The notes below the pieces were generated by a model, which did no database searches, was not told the origin of the DNA, and saw nothing but the letters and a program-made list of their open reading frames with translations. A program made the position numbers and the translations under genes. Shown here piece by piece: positions 38,641-49,794 of a DNA stretch of 64,000 bases. The first letter of the stretch is position 1, and the number at the start of each line of letters is the position of its first letter. This DNA is from Scatophagus argus (lineage: Eukaryota > Chordata > Actinopteri > Scatophagidae), in contig NC_058494.1 in NCBI RefSeq assembly GCF_020382885.2, forward strand, positions 26,882,329 to 26,946,328, given 5' to 3'.

Positions 38641-39289
38641 GGTCTTCCCAGGGCCAAGGAAGACGCCAAAAGTCCCTTTTTCCCAGATTAGATGGGGCTC
38701 ACACACGGTCCACCTGTCAGTCTCCCCCCTGACTGAAACCCCACCGCCTGCTCGAAGGGGAGGATGTTAGAAAGTCCTGATTATTCATGAGATGCTGAGG
38801 CTCTGCAGGAGGAGGAGGAAGGCTTCTGTGCACAGACTGGGTGGGGTGAATGCACCTTTATTTTGAAATGAAGTTTGGTGCCTGCAAGTCCACCGCATTA
38901 AACATAACAGAAAACTATTTGATATTATCCTTTACTTGGCTTTAGGATGGACATCTTTGTTTTTGTAAAACATAATTTTGTCCTTTAAATGCTTAAAAAG
39001 TGTTAAAAGAGAAAACCGGTAAAGTTAGATGTTTTGACATAGTCATCTTTTAGGTTTATTTTTATCATTAAATATCAGCCCAACTAAAAGTACTGCATTC
39101 AAAACCTTACCAAACTAAAGTATTATTAACAAAACGTACATTTTTTCTACTGATACTTTTGTACTTTTACTTCAGTGAAAGTTTGAATGCAGGACTTTTA
39201 CTTGCAATGGAGTATTTTATACTGCGATGTTGCTGCTGTGACTTCAGTAAATGATTTTAATGGTTGTTAGTGACAAAAAGCGCTGCTTC

Positions 39290-39533
39290 CACACTCCGAC
39301 CCAATGGATGGCGCTACAACATTAGACTCCCAACCGCGAATAAGACAAGCGAAGAAGAAAAAGACCGGAAGTTCACCAACGACAAAGGCAGGCGTCCTTT
39401 TCAAAGCTCGTTAACGGCTGTTGTCTTGGTGCCGTTCACGAACCTGTAAACAACAGAGCAGGAAGACGGCTGCTATGAACCGGTGATGTTACGGTGGTGT
39501 GTGTAGTGTAGCAGCGCGGCGGCCGCAGTGCAG
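39290..39533 (+). promoter_or_regulatory. hyls1: hyls1 promoter and non-coding first exon
   Basis: ACCGGAAGT (39364-39372) is a consensus ETS site in a locally CpG-rich stretch. A clean donor (gcag|gtgaga) after 39533 suggests a non-coding first exon. It lies head-to-head with col9a1, whose start is about 0.65 kb to the left. Confidence 0.5.
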
Positions 39534-40136
39534 GTGAGACACAAGCCGTCTGCTATCAGTTAACGTTGTTTAGATTGGCTGCCTGTTGCACTGCTACAAC
39601 GTTAGCCGAGCTCGCTTCCGCTCAACTTCGCATTCGACCAAGATGTGCCAAACCCTCTTCAAAAATATGACACTTTAGGCTTGCCTGTCAACAAGTATCA
39701 TGTTAGGGTTGTTAAACCGTAGGGCTACGGTTAATACACTGGCTGCAGTTATATTCGGTGTGCACAAGGGCTAAAACTAGCTAATATCGTTGGGTTTAAA
39801 GAGCCGGCGCTCTTTTATTGGATGGCTACGTGTTTCAGCTTTCTGAGTAATCCACTTGTATTTGTCACATTTCGTATGTAGTCAGGTGTGGTAATGGCTG
39901 ACACAATTCACCAGTTGTGTACGTTTGACGGTGACGGTCAGTAAAGATGCATTAAATGTCACTTGAGTGAATGGAGTTCGCTTTGAAACAGACATCTAAT
40001 GCAGCCTGATACAGCAGCTCAGCAGTAAACCCTAACCTTCAGCTGAAACTGAAACTGTCTGTCATCTGACTCGTCTAAATCAGCCCGTAAGAACTCTTTC
40101 TACAAAGTCTCCTGTTCTGCGTTAGATTATATATTC

Positions 40137-40395
40137 AATTTAATTCAGTTCGGTTCATTTATGTAGCGCCAATTCACAACAAAAGTTATCTCATGACACT
40201 TTCCAATTAGAGCAGGTCGAGACCAAACTCTTTAATTAAACTGTAATGCAGAGAGCCCAACATTCCCCCTTGAGCGAGCACTTGGCGACAGTGGAGAGGA
40301 AAAACTGCCTTTCAGAAGGCAGAGACCTCAGAGCAGACTGCGGCTCAAGATGGGCGGCCATCTGCCTTGACCGGTTGGGTTGATAGATGTTATAT
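40137..40395. repeat. Dispersed fish repeat beside the first hyls1 coding exon
   Basis: The stretch tgtagcgccaattcacaac ... cccccttgagcgagcacttgg ... gcggccatctgccttgaccgg matches from memory a repeat found in very many copies in spiny-rayed fish genomes. It ends about 50 bp before the start codon of hyls1. Confidence 0.65.
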
Positions 40396-40446
40396 TGTGA
40401 TGTCTTTTCCTTCCTTCTGTCTCCTTGACTTGAAGCTGAAAATATA

Positions 40447-43400
40447 ATGGACAACCTGGATTTCTCTGAGGAGGAAATTCAAGAACAACTGGCGATCCTG
40501 GGCTACAAAAACATACCAAAACACAGACTGCGTGAATTCAAGAAAGGTCAGACATCCCTCCCTGATGAACACCATGTTGTTTTTCAGCCTGGTTTGTAGC
40601 TCGTTCGGGCCCTGAGATGTTTGCATTTTGCTGTCGACTTACTGGTCAACTTCGCATTGTTGTATTTTTAAAAACTCTCAAGAAAAGATTGAGGACATGG
40701 AAAAGTTCAGGGGTTCCAGCTGATCTTTGTGTAATGGCAGATCTTGATGAGCTGATCCGACATGGAGAGTGGAGCAGCCTGGCCTCACCCACTCAGATAA
40801 ACTCGTCCAAATCTCCGCCCGCCACGTCTCAGCCGAGTCCTCCTGCCTACACCAAAGAGAAAGGTCAGGCCACCTGTCTCACACTGTCCTCTGAGAAACA
40901 CAGCAGTCTAGTCAAACTGGTTAAGATTTTCTCTCCAAGAGTGTTGTGTGTTAACTGGTGATTTCTGTGTTTTTGCTCGCAGTCAGTCCACCAAGTGAAG
41001 GGTTTTTCCTACATGCTGGACCAGGGGACTCTGACAGACATGTAAGTGCTGACTGCACCACTGACACTGTGTTTGGATTCTGTACAATCTGAATATGCTG
41101 TACGCGTAAAAAGAGAAATTAAAACTGTAGAATTTGTTTGGTAGTCATTTTAGAATTTTTTTATTCTCACACACAAAAAAATAAGATTTAAAATGCAGGT
41201 ATGTTAGTCAGTTATGCTTTCATTCTAATCATTTCATTAGAAGGCCAGGAAGGCTTTCACACTCACACCATCCAGAGTGCGTTAACCCTGACCTGAACCC
41301 AGGGCCTGTAGGCTCTGCCTCTGAAGACTGGTGCTTCGCCGTTCTTCGGGTGGCTTGTTTTAAGAATCGGACGAGATAAAACTGAAGACCAAAATGTGGA
41401 CTGAACCAACAGATATGGAAACACTCACACTTTTCATGTGATTAACAGTGTGTGTGTGTGTGATTTGACGCAGGTGCTCCCCACCTGTCTGAACGGAGAC
41501 CACGGACAGCAGCAGCAGGGATGCCGAGACTCTTACGCTCAGCACTCGGTGGCCCCGAAGCTCCGGCTGCCCCCCGGGGCCCCCAGCAGGCTGCAGGTGG
41601 AGCCGGACCCCGACGACACCCTCCACCCGTCGCTCACTGACAGCTACACGTCCACTCCTGACAGCCGGGGGAGACGCTTCATCAAGAGAAAAGTCCTGAG
41701 GTCATTTTAATGAGACTTGTATCCACAGACTAGACTGACGCCAGATTTTTGGGGTTGATAGCTGGTGTAAAGGAGGAAACAAATTGTGGTGACTGATGTT
41801 ATTTATTGTGTCAATTATAATGAGGAGAATAAAAACGACACATTTCTGTTGGCAGTTCTGATAGCAGAACCCAAACGAACTCATTCATTATAAGGTCTTA
41901 AAATGTCTATGAAGGAAGACATGCAGCAGGCCAAAAGAAAAGCTGCTCTGTGACAGCTCAGACTGGAGCTTTGTACTTCATCATCTCTGCTGGAAGTCTA
42001 ACAGTAATGTTGATTTTTGTTCTTCACTCACAGGAAACATAAAGGACAGTCTCTTGTGTGCGATGAATCAGTCTACAGTGAAGACTCAGGTAACGTTGAA
42101 AATATGTTGTATGAATTTTGACATACGAAGTTTCACGTTAAGAGTTACTTTCAAATCTTTAGAAGTTCTCAAAAATATGAAAGGATAAACACAAATCCTG
42201 AGGTGTCCTGGCCGCTGAGTCCAGTTCGTCTCACAGTCCGCTTTGACTGAACACAAAGCAGTAGAGATGTGATCCCTCCGGTCACCAGTAGATGGAGCTG
42301 TGTCAGCTTCGAGAAGCAGCCCGGCAGAACCGGTGGAGGCTCCTGGAAATCATGTTAATCCTCTTAGCTCGTTCCTTAAGCCCTCACAGACCACACGCTG
42401 CACACACCTCAGCAGGACCGCAGGTCGCCAACATGTACAAGATGTACGACAGGAAGTGGGACGACGAGAGCGACGACGACAAGAACTCTCTCAACTCATC
42501 TTTTTGGTCTGATGGAGAGCGTCCTGAAGAGGAGGAGGAGGAGGAGGAGGTGGAGATTGAGCCAGTGGCCAGAGAGGAAGACTCCAAACCTGCTGTCGAT
42601 GGACAGGACTCTCAGCTGGAGACTTCAGAGGAGGAAGAGCCTGAGCTGAAAGAGGACAACATGAGCGGGGAGAGTTTGGAAGGTGGTAGTAATGACGACG
42701 GCGATGAAGAAGAAAGTCATGGCAGCAGCTGTGACAGTCCAGCACCAAGTCTGATGACCTCCGGCTACGGCACCTACAGACCAGAGGAGCAGGAGGGCGG
42801 AGACTACGTAGACGACCACACCGCAGTGGAGTTCGATCAGGACAGTCGGGGAGATCTGTCTGAGACGAGAGACAGCGAAGAGGACGATCGTTCGCTTTGC
42901 AGCTTCAGCGGGTTTGACATCAACCACACGGAGCCGGACTACGACGAGACCCGTCCGCTGAGCGTGTTACCGGACGCAGAGACTGGAGCTGAGGTGGCTG
43001 ACTGTGGAGATGAACGTCTGCATGCAGAGGTGGACGTATCGCACAGGAAAGCAGAAGAAGAAAAAGACCAAACTGACCAGGAGACATTTGAACATGAAAA
43101 TGAGACAAATGCGACTTCAGAGGACAAACAACACGTCACTGTGGTTGAAGACAAACTCACAGCGGATGAGAAGCATTTGGAAGGTGGAGGTGATGGAGCT
43201 GAAAGGGAAGAAGAAGAAGAGAATAACAAGGAGAAAGCAGAGGATCAGGACGAGTCTTCAAGCAACATCAACTTTATCGACTCCAAAGTGGATTTCAGCC
43301 GGATGACGCACAGCGACATGTGTGAGCAGTGGGAGGGGAACCTCAGACAGAACAAAATGGGTAAATGCTTCCCCGTCCCCCAGTTTGTGATGTTTATCTG

Positions 43401-45431
43401 TTCACAGTGCTGACATCAGGTCGTTAAAGGGATGAAATTCATGGATTTACTTCTGGAACCTAAATAACACCTCAGATCAAAATCTACTTTGTGTATCGAG
43501 TGTCCATCGCACATGAGGCGAATCACAGCGTCAGTAAGTCCTCTTTGAGCCTTTAATTTTACTTCTGGGCTGCGTATAAAAGGTTGCAGTCTGCAAACTC
43601 TCCACTAGATGTCGCTAAATCCTTCACACCAGACCTTTAAATCCCTCAGACAATTAAAAGACTTTACAAATAATCTCTTGATTCAAAAGACAAACCTCAA
43701 CTTGCGTGTATGACTTTTATTGTTGCTCGGTTGCTGTTCTGTTTGGGACGAGACGTGAGCGGCTGTTTGTCTCAGCGTCAGCTCTCTTATGTTTAAAACT
43801 GGTTTCATTCAGAAACCGAAATCACTCTGGGATTCATTCTGTTCCACCTCACCCAGAAGTTCATGTTATGTTCACGTTCATGCTGTTTCTGTGCAGACGC
43901 GGCGAGCTGTCTGGAGGAACGACTGGCAGAGCTTCATTTGTCCACGTCGGCTCATCGCGACTTGGAGATGGAGAACGAAGACGTGACGAGCGACAGCGAC
44001 GGCCTGAGCTCGGAGACGGGGGACATCTCCGTGAGCGCCTTCGAGTCCTACATAAGAGGCATGGTGGGTAACGTAGTCTGTCAGGGCGTGGCGGCAGACA
44101 AGCTTCCACTGTTTGTGTCTCAGGGCTGACTGAATCACTTTGCTGTCGTTTCTTTCTGGACAGACTCGAGCTCAAAGTGACGTGGACTTCAGACCCAAAC
44201 CCAAATCCTGTAAGTCATCAGCAGCTTAATGGACCAAATCATATTATTGTATTTTATGCTAAGCTGCCTTAAAATTTATCAAAAAACATATTTGTTTCAG
44301 TCATCCGACCAGTGATGAGTCAACAAACCCTTAAGAAGACGGATCCAGTTGCCAAGTAAGTTCAAAACATGAAAATTACTCTGAAGATTCACCCCAGGAT
44401 AAAATACGTGATGAGTTCTGCTCAAAGCAACTTTAACCACCAGTTACCGAAACACGATTATGATCACGATTGAGGGTTTGGTCGTCTCTGCAGGTATTTC
44501 CAGTATAAACAACTCTGGGAAATGTTCAAACTTCCAGGAGAGAAGGACCGCAGAGCTCTCCGCCTGGAGATAAAGGTGTGGAAACAGATCTTCAAAACAA
44601 AGTGTCCAAATATTGACTCTGAAGCTCCACCTGCTTGTCAGCCTAAGTAACTTCCCCACACAGTCTTCCCTCATATCATCCATGTAGCATCTGGCTTTCA
44701 GTGTCGGACATGTTAGTCCGCACCTGAAGCAGCCACGGTGACGCTTAAAGGGACAGCTCACCCCAAAATCAAAACTACATATTTTTTTGCATAGACAAGC
44801 TTGTGCTAATCAGCCTCTCATTCAGGACTCATGACTTCTGGGAAGAGATGTCGCCTGCCACACTTTTAGCACCACAAGTGAAGGCAGGCGTCTCTTTACG
44901 GCTGATACCCCCAACAGCTCCAGCACCAGAACTATCCAGACAAACAGCACTACGGGGCAGAGGAAACGTATTTTGATGTTGGGGTGAACTGTCGCTTTAA
45001 ATACGCTGAGTATAACCAGCTGGTGTTCAGTTGTTGTTTTTGTATGTTTTGCTTCAGTAAGTTTTGCTTTTTGTTTTCAGGAGCGACTTGCATACCAGCC
45101 TCCACCAGTAAGTTTTCAGATCCTCATCCTCAACATGTTCGTGTGTCAGCCAATAATCAGCCTGTTCCTGGTCCACTCAGTATTTTTCCTTCAGCCTTAA
45201 AGTCTGGACAGGAAAAAACAAAAAAAACCCCTCACTGTTGACTTGTAGACTCAGTTTTCAGAATGGCTCCACGTTAAAGTGTGGATCTGTCGTGTGTTGC
45301 AGCCTAAACCTCGGAGGGTCTACGTGCCGAACACCTACGTCGTGCCAACGGAGAAGAAGCGCTCAGCCCTCCGCTGGGAGATCAGGAACGACTTGGCCAA
45401 CGGCCTCCTACCTTACAAATTCAGCTATTGA
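40447..45431 (+). CDS. hyls1: Hydrolethalus syndrome protein 1 homologue (centriolar)
   Basis: The canonical exon chain is 40447-40546, 40741-40863, 40983-41041, 41474-41700, 42034-42089, 43897-44063, 44164-44209, 44301-44355, 44494-44575, 45081-45107 and 45303-45431, giving 1071 nt, or 356 residues (human about 299). The N-terminus is [20 protein letters not shown]. The middle carries [12 protein letters not shown] and DESVYSEDS. The C-terminus holds the HYLS box [13 protein letters not shown] and [20 protein letters not shown]. The aspartate matching human D211, mutated in hydrolethalus syndrome, is kept (codon 44342-44344). HYLS1 binds the centriole and is needed for ciliogenesis. An optional in-frame exon may lie in the 42090-43896 intron. 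AATAAA is at 45463-45468. Confidence 0.93.
42416..43360 (+). CDS. Candidate acidic cassette exon or nested ORF in hyls1
   Basis: An open frame of about 315 codons lies inside the hyls1 intron between 42089 and 43897. With acceptor ctcagcag|GA (or ctcag|CA three bases earlier) and donor ATGG|gtaaat, it is phase 1 at both ends. Insertion would therefore keep the hyls1 frame and give about 671 residues. The product is strongly acidic (poly-Glu, many Asp and Ser) and starts near [20 protein letters not shown]. It has patches such as [14 protein letters not shown] and [18 protein letters not shown] that look like conserved protein and not low-complexity filler. I do not recognise the family, and human HYLS1 has no such segment. 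It could instead be an alternative first exon (ATG 42434) or an exonised insertion. Confidence 0.55.
43430..43650. mobile_element. Probable non-autonomous transposon fragments
   Basis: ctccactagatgtcgctaaatc...accagacctttaa resembles, from memory, the tail of a very common fish non-autonomous element. TTAAAGGGATGAAATTC near 43425 may be a separate end. Pairing of the ends was not established. Confidence 0.35.
44745..45000. mobile_element. 256-bp TTAA-flanked MITE in a hyls1 intron
   Basis: Left end TTAAAGGGACAGCTCACCCC; right end, reverse-complemented, TTAAAGCGACAGTTCACCCC. The inverted repeat extends about 28 bp with a few mismatches, and TTAA stands at both borders. Related copies are at 12060, 23674 and 46395. 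The TTAA target suggests a piggyBac-type source transposase, which is not in this window. Confidence 0.82.
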
Positions 45432-45462
45432 TTTTAAGCCACATGCCTTTTCAGATACTTTT

Positions 45463-45504
45463 AATAAAACTTTGTTCTTTTTTAAATAATTTTGATTATT
45501 TATT
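45463..45504. terminator. Back-to-back poly(A) signals of hyls1 (+) and mrpl4 (-)
   Basis: AATAAA on + is at 45463-45468. The - strand AATAAA, read as TTTATT on +, is at 45499-45504. Expected cleavage points overlap, so the convergent genes should share a 3' end zone. A further + strand AATAAA is near 45524. Confidence 0.65.
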
Positions 45505-45581
45505 GTTGACATTTTGTTAAGCATAATAAACAGAAAGAAAACAGTTGTCTGGCTGCAGTCGGTGTGTGTATTACAGGTGGT

Positions 45582-48500
45582 CTACGGGAAGTCGGAGTAG
45601 GGCAGTTTGAACGGGTACAGAGGCGTGTACCGCTGGTCGTGCCACAGCAGCTTGTCTTCCAGAAACTTGACGGTTTCCAGCGTGAGGACGACGGCTTCGT
45701 GTTTCAGCAGGCTGTGGACGTTCAGACCTGACAGACAGAAGACAGAAACATCTGCTAGTGGCAGGCTGTGCACCTCAGGAGGTTTGCCAACTTAAACACT
45801 GAAGCCGTTAAATAAAAGGCTCCTCAGACAGGGTTTCTGCACGTCTTTAAAAGTCTACAAACAGTCTGACTGTAGGCCTTAAAATATCTAAAAATCGATC
45901 TGAGTCCAGGTTTATAAACACCTGAATTCCCCTTTAAGTAAAAGTTACATTAGCTTCAGTCTGACTTAAATTTGTCTCGACACCCTAACAAATCTGGAAA
46001 AGACCGATCAGTTAGAGGCGGCAGTAACTCACCGACGGCTGGAATGAGGTTGACCGTCTTCAGACTTGCTGTCGCCTGAAGGATGTTTTCAGGAAAATCT
46101 TCACCTCTGAAAGCAACGAGAACGACTTCAGCACGGAGCGAATGAAGTTGTTGTTTAAGGCGGCGGACGAGTCTTGTTGCTGATGATACTCACACGTCGA
46201 CGATCAGCAGCGACTCTCCCCAGTGTCTGTGCCTGATGAGCTCCAGCAGGTGCTGGGAGTCGGGGGTGGGGATGTTCAGCGAGTCCACGACGTGAAGGTA
46301 GGCCTGCGAAAACACGCAGCAACACGCTAACAAATCAACCACTGATGTTACTCATACGCACGCGATGATATGAAGAACATAAATGTGCAGATGGACTCCA
46401 ACAGTTCACACAAAAATGAAAACTAGCGTGTTTTCAAATCAGTTTAGGCCTTGCAGCTTATGCAGGCTGGAATTATGAATGGAGCCTTTTTACGTGGCCG
46501 TTCTTTACTTTTTAAAACAAATCTCCAGCTTGTTTAGCTGTTTAGCAGAATGCTGCAGAGATCCAGAAATGTTGTGAGGATGAAGACGCTTCATGCAACT
46601 TTTCAACTGCATGTCGGTGAGGAGATGATGACTGAATTCTCATTCTTGTGTGAACTGTTCCTTTAAACAGACACGCGTCATCAAACTGCGGTCCAGACTG
46701 ATTCCGGGTACCTGAGCCATCTTGCAGCTCAGAGCCACCTTGAGTCCTTGCACTCGGACCTTCATGGGTAACATGTAGTAGAAGCTGGTCGGCCCTCGGG
46801 GTCCGTGAATCACCCCACCTGAGAGGAACACGCCGCCGGTCAGAGGAGATCACGTGACAGAAGGGAGGCGACACGTTACGACAGGACAGACTCATAACTG
46901 AAAAACACAAGCAGCAGGCGAATGAAGACGACTAAACGCGGTCACCTCCTCTCCACAGCGGCGATCGGATGCTTCCGTGACGCGCTCTTCCACTTCCTTT
47001 CTGTCGCCACGGTTTCCTGCCTCCACCTCTGACCTCCGACCTGATCTTCGTGTTGGCGTGACTCTGACGGATGAGAGCAAACGGCAGTGAAGGGAACGTT
47101 AGCTTCAGTTAGTCTGGCGTTCTCAAACAATAAACGAACAAACAAAAAACAAATCTGCATTTCTTTTTTGTCATGTTTGTCAGATTAAATCAGGTTCAGC
47201 TGATCAGGAAGTTGTTTTTAGGTGACTTAAAAGAAGGTTGTGATGGGTGGACTAAGCGTTAACAGGCCAGAGTTCTTCACTTTTAACCCGGTTAGATCAC
47301 CATGGCAACAGACGCAGCACACCCAGCCTGGTCTGGAGTTTCCCATTCAAATCGTCCCTTTCACTAATTCTTTTCCTGGTGAAATAAATGTAATGCAGCT
47401 CAGGCAGATGAGATGCTGAACGCTAACGTACTGGCGAGCAGCGACGTGTGCATGTTGGCGTCCGCCTCACGTCTGCTGTCAACGCGGTCAGAAATGTTCT
47501 CCTTTAACAAACAAACATGTTTGTGAGTGAGTGACAGACTGCAGTAATCAGCACGGCTTCCCGAGAGAAGAACGCATGTGTTTTGTTCTGAGGTGCCGGT
47601 GCTCTGGTGCGCCATCTAGTGGCAGGGAGGGCTGTTTTACTGTTAACTTTCACCTTTCTGTCACCTTATTTGCTGAAGTAATTTGTTTATATTCCTCACA
47701 TTTCTCCATCGTGACAACCAGCTCGTCTTGACTGAGGAGACGCGATCAAAGGACGCACCAAACGCACTCAGAGCCAGAGGCAGGAAGTCTGAATTAACTA
47801 ATAAAGTCAATAACCACAGAATTTATCTGCAAAGGTGACTAAGCTGCCTCACGGTTTACCTCCCTGCAGTTCAAAATAAGATCTGATAGATACGAATGTG
47901 CTTTTTAAAGCGTATTTATGTGTTTATGTTTTCCGATGGAGGATCAACCCCGGACGTGTACACAAATCATCTCACAACCAATCATCAATCACAGCGCGAA
48001 GCCATCCGACAACATTTAGCCAACATTTAAAATGAGCGAGTCTGTGACTTACAATTCTTTTGTAGTTCCTCTGCCATACTTCAACATCATGGAGAATGTC
48101 GAGCCTGAGAGGAGAGCGAAGACACGACTCATTAACACACTTCATACAGACTTTCCTGATGCGTCTGGACTTCAGGTGAGCGTATGAGCACACGGCTCTG
48201 ACTGTTCCCACAGAACAGACGGCACACAGCTTTGGAATGAAAGAAACAACAGGATACTGGGGGAACTTGGTCCATAAACCTCAGAGCTGATAACAGCTAA
48301 TGACGACTGATGTTTGGGACAGGAAGTGAGGACGGGACTGACGCTGTCCTGTCACTTTAAACCCTGTCAAAGTATGTAATAACTTTAGAAATGTAAACTG
48401 GGCTTCACCTCGGAGGCACCGCGAAGACATCCGGGTGGAGATGAGCCAAACCCAGAGGCTCGCTGTCCTTCCTCTCCAGAGTCTCCACCCACGTCTGGAC

Positions 48501-49525
48501 GGGGCTCAGGTGAGCGGGAACGACGGCATCGCACCTCCTCAGGACAGGAAGGGAGCAGTCAGCAGGAGGAGGAGGACGCTCTGCAGGAGAAAAGTCAGCA
48601 TGAGACATCTGAGAGGAATCACTCTGCTGTGATGTGCAGGAGGTTTACATCGACGTGCAGACCGGAAACACGACAAACACACGATGAGTGAGATCTTCAA
48701 GATGAGGGACATTCTGAATGCACACAAGACGTCTTGGGGAGAAACAATATTTCATGTTTAGGCGCATAAATCAATAGACTTTAAAGACAGTGGATAACCT
48801 CAAAATCATCTGTTTACTTCACACATCACATCAGATTAATGACAGCAGCGTCATCATCATCACATTTAGTCTGCATGTCCACAAGCCGAAGGGTCTGACT
48901 CACTTAGTCTGGCAGGATCTACGAGGTTTGCGGGCAGCAGCAGATTTGGAGGCAGAATACTTTCACCAGAGAACGACGAGGCGAACTGAGGAGGAGAGAA
49001 TGGAGTTAGTGGAGCAGCTGGACGACAACATACAAGAAAAATATCTGCGGCCCCTCAGCAGCCGCTGCGAGATCTTCCGGTGTCGCATTAACTAAGCTGA
49101 ACGGGTTCGTTTTACCGGATAAATGACAGAACTGAGCACTTCTGAAAAACGTTTCATACACGATGCTAAAGTAATGTCACACCGAGTGATGACTATTGTG
49201 ATTTATTCCTTCTCATCTGAATAAAAACGTATTTTACACCTCTTACACCTCTTTCTAAAGAAAGCAGATTTCAGACTTGTCGTTCTTAGCTAAACTTTGT
49301 GAGCATTAAAGGAAAATAAACGTCAGCAGTGCAGCCAGTTACCCCAGAGCTAACTCACTTGTATTTTATGCTATACAGACACCGTCACTCTCCTTTCAGA
49401 CGCTTTGGCCAGTTGATGTTCTGACACCAAGTGCTGTACGTGCAGCTAAACATGGCTGCAGGTTAAACGTTACTCACCCTTTTAACGACTCCTCTGCCAC
49501 AAATTACCAGCGAGCAGCGAAACAT
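45582..49525 (-). CDS. mrpl4: Mitochondrial ribosomal protein L4 (uL4m)
   Basis: Nine exons in transcript order: 49478-49525, 48904-48985, 48409-48580, 48053-48104, 46946-47063, 46712-46818, 46194-46303, 46033-46106 and 45582-45727. They sum to 909 nt, or 302 residues (human about 311), with every phase consistent. Exon 1 gives [16 protein letters not shown], basic and free of acidic residues, as expected for a mitochondrial presequence. The family core follows: [60 protein letters not shown], and the end [18 protein letters not shown]. uL4m helps build the exit-tunnel side of the mitochondrial large subunit. The first two exons are the least certain, being set by splice sites and phase more than by similarity. 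Confidence 0.93.
46395..46666. mobile_element. MITE copy in an mrpl4 intron
   Basis: Left CAACAGTTCACACAAAAATG pairs with the right end, which reverse-complemented reads AACAGTTCACACAAGAATG, followed by TTAA (46663-46666). The left TTAA has decayed. It belongs to the same family as the element at 44745-45000. Confidence 0.65.
47064..48052 (-). other. Large mrpl4 intron
   Basis: Just under 1 kb between the exons coding YKRI and SHANTKIR. No nested gene or well-formed repeat was seen. Confidence 0.6.
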
Positions 49526-49639
49526 TTCTGTTCAGTTTTATTCCACAGTCAAACACGCACTTAAAGTCCTCTTAAATCACCTGAAATACACATGATACGC
49601 GGAATAGAAAAGTGTTTGCCGGATGAAAGGTCGTGCTCG

Positions 49640-49735
49640 TTATCCGTGTGGTGTGTTGGCGCGCGTTGATGACGTAACGCAACAAACGCATTAGCTACGC
49701 GACTGCGCCGTAGGAAGCGGAAGTTCCCGGGCTCT
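49640..49735 (-). promoter_or_regulatory. mrpl4: mrpl4 promoter
   Basis: TGACGTAA (49670-49677, CRE-like) and CGGAAG (49718-49723, ETS/NRF2-GABP type) lie 150-200 bp upstream of the start codon. These site types are typical of nuclear genes for mitochondrial proteins. No TATA box was seen. Confidence 0.5.
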
Positions 49736-49794
49736 TTAAAAGTAAAGCTAACAAAAAAAAAAACTTCAACAGAACTCAGATGAACCAGATATCA

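Noticed and set aside
42292-42412. Upstream part of the acidic open frame as coding
   Set aside because: It precedes the best splice acceptors, is less biased in composition, and no start signal or similarity supports it.
48967-49088. Arginine-rich - strand frame starting [11 protein letters not shown] as the mrpl4 presequence
   Set aside because: Its phase does not join to the next mrpl4 exon. The exon at 49478-49525 ([10 protein letters not shown]...) followed by 48904-48985 gives consistent phases throughout.
48790-49095. A + strand frame of 101 codons ending [16 protein letters not shown] that looks protein-like
   Set aside because: It overlaps, in antisense, mrpl4 exon 2 (48904-48985), whose phase and splice sites fit the mitochondrial protein. 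I recognise no family for the + frame.
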